A DNA stretch of 64,000 nucleotides from assembly GCA_934691625.1 (NCBI GenBank), contig CAKUTA010000003.1, positions 186,001-250,000 of the forward strand. The letters are read 5' to 3'. This document shows positions 57,853 to 64,000 of the stretch, piece by piece (the stretch's first letter is position 1; each line of letters starts with the position of its first letter). Source of the stretch: an uncultured Bacteroidales bacterium. GTDB taxonomy: Bacteria > Bacteroidota > Bacteroidia > Bacteroidales > UBA932. Position numbers and translations under genes: made by a program. The notes below the pieces were generated by a model. It was given only the letters and a program-made list of their open reading frames with translations, searched no databases and was not told the DNA's origin.

Positions 57853-59199
57853 ATGAGCGTGAGGGATCTATACCATAACAAATGGGTGCGGATGGCCTTC
57901 TGGTCAATCCTCTATCTGCTATGGGTGATCTGGCTGGGAAATTACTGGTGGCTTTTCGGCCTTGTCGTCATCTTCGACCACCATATCACCCATAAGGTGA
58001 AGTGGCTGTTCTGGAAAAAGACGTACAAGGAGGGCGAAAAGCGTAACGCGCTGCTTGATTGGCTTGATGCCATCATCTTTGCAGTGATTTTCGTTACATT
58101 CATCAACATATTTTTCTTTCAGGCGTTCAAGATTCCTTCATCCTCGATGGAGAGTTCGCTTCTTACGGGAGATCATCTCTTCGTGAGCAAGCTTACATTC
58201 GGGCCAAGAATTCCGGAGACACCTCTGACTATTCCTTTCACGCATAATGTCATCTTCGGGAAAGAGTCCTATTCGACACTTATCCAGAACAAGTACAGGC
58301 GGCTGAAGGGTTTCAGGCATGTGAGACGCGGAGATTATGTCGTGTTCGGCTTCCCTGATGGGGACACTGTATTGACAAAGGCTCCGGCTGATGACTACTA
58401 TGCTGTCTGCAGATTCTACGGGAAAGATTATGCTGTCAAGTCTTATGGACCTTTAATTGTACGTCCGTCAGACAAGAAAGACCACTATGTGAAAAGATGT
58501 GTTGCTGTTCATGGCGATACCCTTTCCATCGTAAATGGCCAGGTGTACATCAATTCCGTTGCCCAGGAAGTATGGCCTGGTGTCCAGTCCACCTATACAG
58601 TGGTGACTGACGGCTCCAGAATTAATCTTAAAACTCTTGAGAAACTCGGACTGAATGTCTCTGAGCTGATGTATGACGAGGCCTTGCCAGGCTATCCGCA
58701 GATGCCGCTTACGGCAGCGATGCTGGAGGAAGTCAAGGGATGTGCCAATGTCATCAGCATTGAAGAGCAGGTAGATGTATATCCACCTGACTATCCGGAC
58801 TCTTATCTCATGCTTTTCCCGTATAAGGAGAACTTCAGATGGACGCGTGACAACTACGGTCCAGTCTGGATTCCTGAAGCCGGTGTGACAGTGAAGCTCA
58901 ACAATGAGAATCTACCTCTCTATGAGCGTGTCATCGTCGTGTATGAGAAGAATGACCTGAAGGTGACTTCAGATGGACGGATCTTCATAAACGGGACAGA
59001 GACGGACGAGTACACTTTCAAGCAGGATTATTATTTTATGATGGGCGATAACCGCCACAATTCCCTGGATTCAAGATATTGGGGATTTGTCCCTGAGGAC
59101 CACATTGTCGGAAGGCCTGCATTGATCTGGCTTTCAACGGACAGAAGCAAGACTTTCCCGGCGAATATACGCTGGAGACGCTTCTTTAAATTTGTGTAG
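57853..59199 (+). CDS. lepB: Signal peptidase I, long form
   Basis: 448 aa. It removes signal peptides at the inner membrane. N-terminal membrane segments (WSILYLLWVIWLGNYWWLF; IIFAVIFVTFINIFFFQAF); catalytic Ser in IPSSSMESSLLTGD; catalytic Lys in HYVKRCVAVHGDTL; C-terminal box MMGDNRHNSLDSRYWGFVP. It is longer than the E. coli enzyme, with ~150 residues inserted between the Lys box and the C-terminal box; long forms are common in Bacteroidetes. Confidence 0.93.
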   Translation: MSVRDLYHNKWVRMAFWSILYLLWVIWLGNYWWLFGLVVIFDHHITHKVKWLFWKKTYKEGEKRNALLDWLDAIIFAVIFVTFINIFFFQAFKIPSSSMESSLLTGDHLFVSKLTFGPRIPETPLTIPFTHNVIFGKESYSTLIQNKYRRLKGFRHVRRGDYVVFGFPDGDTVLTKAPADDYYAVCRFYGKDYAVKSYGPLIVRPSDKKDHYVKRCVAVHGDTLSIVNGQVYINSVAQEVWPGVQSTYTVVTDGSRINLKTLEKLGLNVSELMYDEALPGYPQMPLTAAMLEEVKGCANVISIEEQVDVYPPDYPDSYLMLFPYKENFRWTRDNYGPVWIPEAGVTVKLNNENLPLYERVIVVYEKNDLKVTSDGRIFINGTETDEYTFKQDYYFMMGDNRHNSLDSRYWGFVPEDHIVGRPALIWLSTDRSKTFPANIRWRRFFKFV

Positions 59200-59227
59200 A
59201 AATTTTGGATTTCAGAAAATTAAACGC

Positions 59228-59235
59228 GATATTTG
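59228..59235 (+). promoter_or_regulatory. Possible promoter of the rpmB operon
   Basis: GATATTTG, one base off TAnnTTTG, 49 bp before the rpmB ATG. No clear -33 element. Confidence 0.4.
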
Positions 59236-59284
59236 CAGCCCCGCATGGACTATTTATTACAGAAAATTAAAAAAGTACAATAAT

Positions 59285-59527
59285 ATGGCAAAGGTTTGTC
59301 AAGTAACAGGAAGAAAGAGAATGATCGGCAACAATGTCGCCCACTCCAAGCTCCGCACCAAGAGAGAGTTCTCTCTTAACCTCAAGAATAAAAAGTTCTG
59401 GCTTGAGTCAGAAAAGAGGTTCGTCACACTTAAAGTGACCTGCAAAGGTATCAGGCATATCGAGAAGAACGGTCTCGAGAGCGTTCTCAGAGATGCACAG
59501 AAGAAAGGATTTATTAACCTTGTTTAA
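59285..59527 (+). CDS. rpmB: 50S ribosomal protein L28
   Basis: 80 aa from ATG 59285; the longer reading frame upstream starts inside lepB and is not conserved. MAKVCQVTGRKRMIGNNVAH and LKVTCKGIRHIEKNGLE are the L28 pattern. First of rpmB-rpmG-DUF4295. Confidence 0.96.
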   Translation: MAKVCQVTGRKRMIGNNVAHSKLRTKREFSLNLKNKKFWLESEKRFVTLKVTCKGIRHIEKNGLESVLRDAQKKGFINLV

Positions 59528-59538
59528 TTTGAACAACT

Positions 59539-59727
59539 ATGGCAAAGAAAGCTAAAGGAAACAGGGTGCAGGTCATCCTGGAGTGCACTGAACAGAAAGA
59601 GAGCGGTGTGCCGGGAATGTCAAGGTACATTACCACTAAGAACAAGAAGAACACAACAGAGCGTCTTGAGCGTATGAAATATAACCCATACCTCCATAAG
59701 GTGACTCTTCATCGTGAGATTAAATAA
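59539..59727 (+). CDS. rpmG: 50S ribosomal protein L33
   Basis: 62 aa. [20 protein letters not shown] and [20 protein letters not shown] fit L33. The zinc-binding Cys pairs are missing (only one Cys), so this is the zinc-independent form. It starts 11 bp after rpmB. Confidence 0.95.
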   Translation: MAKKAKGNRVQVILECTEQKESGVPGMSRYITTKNKKNTTERLERMKYNPYLHKVTLHREIK

Positions 59728-59742
59728 TAAGGAGAACGGTTT

Positions 59743-59901
59743 ATGGCAAAGAAAGCAGTCGCAACCTTCGCCGCAAAGGCAGGCGCAAGAAGCATTGTAA
59801 AGTGCATCCGTATGGACAAATCTCCAAAGACCGGAGCATACGTCTTTGTTGAGCAGTTCGTTGATGCAGGCAAAGAGAAAGAATTCTTCGACAAGAAGTA
59901 A
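59743..59901 (+). CDS. DUF4295 small basic protein
   Basis: 52 aa, too short for usual ORF cut-offs. Starts MAKKAVATFAAKAGARSIVK and ends GKEKEFFDKK. A GGAG Shine-Dalgarno is 8 nt upstream. This family of ~50 residues follows rpmG in nearly all Bacteroidetes and is probably ribosome-associated; its function is unknown. Confidence 0.9.
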   Translation: MAKKAVATFAAKAGARSIVKCIRMDKSPKTGAYVFVEQFVDAGKEKEFFDKK

Positions 59902-59923
59902 GAAGAATAGCAGAATACATGGG

Positions 59924-59958
59924 GACGCAGCACTTGAAAGGTGCTGCGTCTCTTTTTT
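59924..59958 (+). terminator. Intrinsic terminator of rpmB-rpmG-DUF4295
   Basis: Perfect 10-bp stem GACGCAGCAC/GTGCTGCGTC around a 7-nt loop, followed by TCTTTTTT. The T-run overlaps the -33 TTTG of the ftsY promoter. Confidence 0.92.
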
Positions 59959-59987
59959 GTATTTGGTATGTATTTTCATTAACTTTG
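59956..59987 (+). promoter_or_regulatory. Promoter of ftsY
   Basis: TTTG (59956-59959) and TAACTTTG (59980-59987) with 20-bp spacing, canonical. Transcription from ~59994 gives a ~50-nt leader before ATG 60043. Confidence 0.78.
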
Positions 59988-60042
59988 TCAGTTGAGAGCT
60001 ATCTGATTGCATGTTCTAGACTCAGGCAGGCTCATCGCGATT

Positions 60043-60984
60043 ATGGGAATTTTTGACAAAGGTGTAAAAAAGACTAACGAAGGCTTCTTCAAAAGGCTTT
60101 CAAGGGCTATCGTAGGAAAATCCAGGGTGGATGACAAGGTTCTTGACGCTATCGAAGAAGCCCTGGTTTCTTCAGATATGGGCGTTGACACCACTCTGCA
60201 GATAATTGACAATCTCGAAGAACGGGTGGAGAAGGACAAGTTCATGTCGATGGAGGAGCTTACGGAGATGCTCAGGGAAGAAATCGCCAAGCTGCTGGAT
60301 GTTGACGGCGATGCCGGGACTGATAACGGCCAGCTTCCATTTGACTTTTCGAAAAAGCCTTATGTCATTCTTGTGGTGGGCGTGAATGGAGTCGGAAAGA
60401 CTACCACCATCGGAAAACTGGCGGCAAAGCTTAAGGCTGCCGGTAAGAATGTGGTCCTGGGGGCGGCAGATACTTTCCGCGCCGCTGCCGTGGAGCAGCT
60501 GCAGATATGGGCTGACAGGGCCGGAGTCAGCATCGTGAAGCAGGAGATGGGGTCGGATCCTGCTTCTGTCGCATACGATACAGTGAGCTCGGCTGTGGCA
60601 AAGGGCGCGGATGTCGTGCTGATAGATACAGCGGGGCGCCTTCATAACCGTGTCAATCTGATGAACGAGCTGACGAAGATCAGGAATGTGATACGCAAGG
60701 TCATACCTGATGCTCCGCATGAGGTTATGCTTGTACTTGACGGCTCTACCGGTCAGAATGCCTACCAGCAGGCTAAGGAGTTCTCCAAGGCAACGGATGT
60801 CACATCTCTTGCTGTGACGAAGCTGGATGGCTCGGCAAAGGGAGGTGTCGTCATCGGTATTGTTGACCAGCTCCGGATTCCGATAAAGTTTATCGGGATA
60901 GGCGAGGGAATCGACGACCTTAAGGTATTTGACAAACGTGAATTCGTATCATCTCTCTTCAATCCTGAAGATATTGATAAATAA
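60043..60984 (+). CDS. ftsY: Signal recognition particle receptor FtsY
   Basis: 313 aa from ATG 60043 (an in-frame ATG at 60007 is close to the transcription start and less likely). SRP GTPase: helical N domain, G1 GVNGVGKTTTIGKLAAK, ADTFRAAAVEQL, G3 DTAGRLHN, G4 TKLDGSAKGG. It docks SRP-ribosome complexes at the inner membrane. The acidic A domain of E. coli FtsY is absent, as usual in Bacteroidetes. Confidence 0.96.
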   Translation: MGIFDKGVKKTNEGFFKRLSRAIVGKSRVDDKVLDAIEEALVSSDMGVDTTLQIIDNLEERVEKDKFMSMEELTEMLREEIAKLLDVDGDAGTDNGQLPFDFSKKPYVILVVGVNGVGKTTTIGKLAAKLKAAGKNVVLGAADTFRAAAVEQLQIWADRAGVSIVKQEMGSDPASVAYDTVSSAVAKGADVVLIDTAGRLHNRVNLMNELTKIRNVIRKVIPDAPHEVMLVLDGSTGQNAYQQAKEFSKATDVTSLAVTKLDGSAKGGVVIGIVDQLRIPIKFIGIGEGIDDLKVFDKREFVSSLFNPEDIDK

Positions 60985-61012
60985 TACATTGAAATAAAAA
61001 TTAACTATTGAT

Positions 61013-63457
61013 ATGAAACTTTCTTACAGCTGGCTTAAAGATTATCTTGAGTGCGACCTTACGCCGCAGCAGATAGCTGATGCGATGACATCCATCGGAA
61101 TTGAAGTGGATTCCGTATTGGAGGAAGAGGAGATTCCCGGCGGGCTTGCCGGAGTGGTCGTGGCTGAAGTTCTTGAATGTGAAGTTCATCCGAACTCAGA
61201 CCATCTTCACATTACCAAGGTTGATGACGGGACCGGCGAACCTTTGACAGTGGTTTGTGGAGCCCCTAATGTCGCTGCCGGCCAGAAAGTTCTCTTTGCC
61301 AGGCTCGGTGCAGTGCTTCCTGGTGATTTCAAGATAAAGAAGTCCAAGATCCGTGGAGTGGAGTCTTTCGGAATGATCTGTGCCGAGGATGAACTTGGCA
61401 TTGGCAACAGCCATGACGGGATCATGGTCCTTCCTGCAGATGCTGTTATCGGGACAGCTGCAAAGGACTACTTGCATCTCAAGACCGATGCAGTCATTGA
61501 ATATGAAATCACTGCGAACAGGGTGGATGCTGCGTCCCATATAGGCGTGGCCCGTGACCTGTATGCATATATGCAGCTGAACAATATCCCATGCCGTTTC
61601 TCATACCCTGATGTTTCTGCGTTTGTCGATGGAGAGGGCGAAGGGGCGATTCCTGTCGATGTAAGGGATACGGAAGGTGCACCGGAATATGAGGGAATCA
61701 CGATCAGAGGAGTCAAGGTGGGCCCGTCGCCGGAGTGGCTTCAGAAGAAGCTCTTCTCTATCGGGCTCCATCCGATCAATAATATTGTAGATATTTCCAA
61801 CTTCGTGCTTTTCGAAGTCGGACAGCCGCTTCATACCTTTGATGCAGACCAGATTACAGGTGGCAAGGTCATTGTAAGAAGAGCTGAGGAAGGGGAGAGG
61901 CTCGTGACGCTCGACGGTGTGGAGAGGACTCTTCACAGCTGTGATATGGTTATCGCTAACGCTGACGGCCCGATGTGCATTGCCGGTGTATTCGGCGGAG
62001 AAAAGTCAGGCGTGACAGAAAATACTGTCAATGTCTTCATCGAGAGTGCATACTTCGACCCTCATTCAATCAGAAAGACATCCAAGACGCAGGGACTCCA
62101 GACAGATGCTTCATTCCGCTACGAGCGTGGTGCGGATCCTGGAATTATTCCATTTGCAGCCAAAAGGGCTGCTCTGCTCATTCTGGAAATCGCAGGAGGA
62201 CAGATAGATGGCAAGACTCAGATTTCATATCCGTCACCTATAGAGAAGAAGGTCATTGACCTGGACTATGACAGGATCGAGGCATTCATCGGGAAGAAGA
62301 TCGGCCATGATGTCATTGAGAGGATTCTGACATATCTCACCTATGAATTTATCGAGAAACGTCCTGGTGGAGCGAAAGTTGCGGCTCCTTCATATATGAT
62401 AGATGTATATCGCGAGTGCGATGTCGTGGAGGAGATACTCCGAATCTACAGCTATAACAACATTGAGCTCCCGCAGCACATGAAGATGTCTGTGGGCACG
62501 ACTCCAAGCCCTGATCCGGAGGCTACCAGAAACTATATCTCCAACTTCCTGGTTGCAGATGGATTTGTCGAGACGATGAATAACTCATTGACCAGGAGCG
62601 CATATTATACAGGTCTTCAGACATTCCCTGAGGAGAGATGCGTGAAGATCGTGAATCCTTTGAGCTCCGACCTCAATGTCATGAGGCAGACATTGATTCT
62701 TAACGGGCTTGAAGTAATTGCATACAATGCAAACAGACAGATAAATTCGCTCCGTACATTCGAATATGGTTCTGTATATCAGCAGCTTCCTGGAACTGAT
62801 GGCAAGACTCTCGCTTCCTACGAGGAGCATCAGTGCTTTACGCTTTTCATTTCCGGTCCTGGTGCCAGGTCATGGCGCATTGGCGAGCAGAAGGGAAGCT
62901 ACTTCCAGCTTAAGGGCTATTTCGAGCAGCTTTGCAGCCGCTATGGCATAGACCTTTATACTATGGAGACAGAAGCGGCTCCTTCCGATATCTTCAGGGA
63001 AGGAATCGTGTACAGGCTTCCTGGAACTCATGAGGTATTTGCTACACTCGGAACTGTGTCTCCGGCTCTTGCCAGGAAGTTCGATGTAAGACAGCCTGTA
63101 TTTACAGTAGAGATTGTATGGCCTGTGCTTCTGAAGCTTATCTCCAGGGTTAAGGTCAAGTTCCAGGAGATGCCTAAGTTCCCTGAGGTAAGGCGTGACC
63201 TTGCGCTTCTCGTGGATGAGTCTGTTTCTTATGCAGACCTCTCTAGGGCTGCACATAAGGCTGTTAAGAAGATACTTAAGCAGGTGACATTGTTCGATGT
63301 CTATCGTGGCGACAAGATTCCGGAAGGAAAGAAGCAGTATGCGCTTAACTTTGTCCTTCAGGATCAGGAGAAGACATTGACAGACAATGAGGTGGAGAAG
63401 GCTATGGACAGGCTTCTCTCAACATATCAGAACTCATTTGGGGCGACATTGAGATAA
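61013..63457 (+). CDS. pheT: Phenylalanyl-tRNA synthetase beta subunit
   Basis: 814 aa, full length. N-terminal tRNA-binding OB domain (HPNSDHLHITKVDDG, VVCGAPNVAAGQKV), B3/B4 editing region (HIGVARDLYAYM; GITIRGVKVGPSPEWLQ), B5, catalytic-like core and C-terminal ferredoxin-like anticodon-binding domain (KFPEVRRDLALLVDESVSY). The alpha subunit gene (pheS) is not adjacent. It starts 28 bp after ftsY. Confidence 0.96.
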   Translation: MKLSYSWLKDYLECDLTPQQIADAMTSIGIEVDSVLEEEEIPGGLAGVVVAEVLECEVHPNSDHLHITKVDDGTGEPLTVVCGAPNVAAGQKVLFARLGAVLPGDFKIKKSKIRGVESFGMICAEDELGIGNSHDGIMVLPADAVIGTAAKDYLHLKTDAVIEYEITANRVDAASHIGVARDLYAYMQLNNIPCRFSYPDVSAFVDGEGEGAIPVDVRDTEGAPEYEGITIRGVKVGPSPEWLQKKLFSIGLHPINNIVDISNFVLFEVGQPLHTFDADQITGGKVIVRRAEEGERLVTLDGVERTLHSCDMVIANADGPMCIAGVFGGEKSGVTENTVNVFIESAYFDPHSIRKTSKTQGLQTDASFRYERGADPGIIPFAAKRAALLILEIAGGQIDGKTQISYPSPIEKKVIDLDYDRIEAFIGKKIGHDVIERILTYLTYEFIEKRPGGAKVAAPSYMIDVYRECDVVEEILRIYSYNNIELPQHMKMSVGTTPSPDPEATRNYISNFLVADGFVETMNNSLTRSAYYTGLQTFPEERCVKIVNPLSSDLNVMRQTLILNGLEVIAYNANRQINSLRTFEYGSVYQQLPGTDGKTLASYEEHQCFTLFISGPGARSWRIGEQKGSYFQLKGYFEQLCSRYGIDLYTMETEAAPSDIFREGIVYRLPGTHEVFATLGTVSPALARKFDVRQPVFTVEIVWPVLLKLISRVKVKFQEMPKFPEVRRDLALLVDESVSYADLSRAAHKAVKKILKQVTLFDVYRGDKIPEGKKQYALNFVLQDQEKTLTDNEVEKAMDRLLSTYQNSFGATLR

Positions 63458-63458
63458 T

Positions 63459-64000
63459 ATGCGTTTTCTGCGTAAAATATGTGCTGTCTCGGCAGCGGCT
63501 CTCCTTGTGCTTTCCTGTGGAAGGCAGGGGAGGGTCATTTCTGCCCATAAGCTGGCGAAGATTTACGCAGAGATGCTGCTGGCGGATCAGCAGCTGCGGA
63601 ATCACCCGGAATTTACAATGGCGGCGGACACATCGCTTTTCTATGAGCCGATACTTGCCGGATATGGATATTCAGGGAAGGACTATGTCCGCAGTGTAGG
63701 GCATTATATGGAGGATCCTGAGTCTTTCGGAAAGATATTCAAGGAGACGAAGGATATTCTGGACCGGCGGATATCCGAGCTTCGTGCTGCGGAACTGGCT
63801 GTGCGGCGTGCTGACAGCCTCAGGATGGCGATAAGTTCGATGGACTTTCTGCGGGCGCCGGTGTATTTCGGCGAGCAGAACGATACGGTGCGGCTTGATA
63901 CAGTGCATGTCAGCATCGATTCTCTCGGCATATATTCGTGGGAACGTGTTGTGCCAGACACTCTGTATGACGGTCCTGTATTCAGGCTTAAAGCGGCATC
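63459..64000 (+). CDS. DUF4296 lipoprotein, cut by the window end
   Basis: 180 codons visible, open at the right edge. Signal peptide with lipobox (LLVLSC), then ISAHKLAKIYAEMLLADQ and FYEPILAGYGYSGKDY, the DUF4296 pattern, followed by a coiled-coil-like segment (residues ~90-125). The start is 1 bp after the pheT stop. Function is unknown; the family is restricted to Bacteroidetes and found near housekeeping genes. Confidence 0.85.
   Translation, partial: MRFLRKICAVSAAALLVLSCGRQGRVISAHKLAKIYAEMLLADQQLRNHPEFTMAADTSLFYEPILAGYGYSGKDYVRSVGHYMEDPESFGKIFKETKDILDRRISELRAAELAVRRADSLRMAISSMDFLRAPVYFGEQNDTVRLDTVHVSIDSLGIYSWERVVPDTLYDGPVFRLKAA

Overview
The window is about 49-50% GC and looks like the chromosome of a Bacteroidales bacterium, probably from an animal gut. 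The evidence is two SusC/SusD systems, a type IX secretion (T9SS) cargo protease, a PorV/PorQ-like barrel, the Bat aerotolerance cluster, families largely confined to Bacteroidota (DUF4199, DUF4295, DUF4296, DUF4843, DUF1735, BACON, DUF6515), and TAnnTTTG promoter elements, several with TTTG about 19-20 bp upstream. I cannot fix the genus.

Layout. (1) 1-7233 is the end of a host-glycan utilisation locus: SusC (partial), SusD-like, a GH18-fold protein that has lost its catalytic acids, a DUF1735-LamG lipoprotein, a catalytic GH18 endo-beta-N-acetylglucosaminidase with a DUF1735 domain, and a BACON/LRR lipoprotein. The set resembles known N-glycan loci. (2) 7241-8858 is a small accessory island: an AAA_14/DUF4143-type ATPase between two copies of a 107-bp palindrome, with an inverted fragment of an LRR-gene tail beyond the second copy. 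(3) 8863-22141 holds an acyl-ACP thioesterase, an AspT/YidE-type transporter, a Nudix hydrolase, a glycosyltransferase, a DUF4922-SpoIID fusion, an AmpG-like permease, a serpin, a NamZ-type exo-muramidase, a repeat-rich DUF6515 protein and glutamate racemase with a low-complexity insertion. Much of this fits peptidoglycan salvage or remodelling. (4) 22263-33046 has a T9SS-exported subtilase and a PorV-like barrel on the minus strand, divergent from a second SusC/SusD operon (SusC, SusD, DUF4843, PKD-like lipoprotein) that I suspect imports peptides. (5) 33196-38672 is housekeeping: glutamine synthetase, RF2, class I fumarase, TruA. (6) 38782-47144 is the MoxR/DUF58/Bat cluster with BatD and BatE fused. 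(7) 47186-54378 has GH2 beta-galactosidase, a SpoU methyltransferase, GlyA, a DUF4199 protein and a polyprenyl-phosphate-type GT2. (8) 54519-64000 is translation and secretion: thrS-infC-rpmI-rplT, lepB, rpmB-rpmG-DUF4295, ftsY, pheT and a truncated DUF4296 lipoprotein.

The most unusual structure is a family of four intergenic palindromes (7241, 8659, 31287, 33079). Each is exactly 107 bp with a 49-9-49 layout. The outer ~20 bp of each arm and the bases next to the loop are conserved. The inner stem differs between copies yet remains self-complementary within each copy. I do not recognise it as a described element. Other points of note are the lost GH18 active site, the ATC start of infC behind a perfect Shine-Dalgarno, a terminator T-run that doubles as the -33 element of ftsY, a structured thrS leader, and a frame-independent excess of CATTG/CAATG that is weaker in the island ATPase. 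No tRNA, rRNA, CRISPR array or intact insertion sequence was found, and no gene-free stretch exceeds 300 bp.
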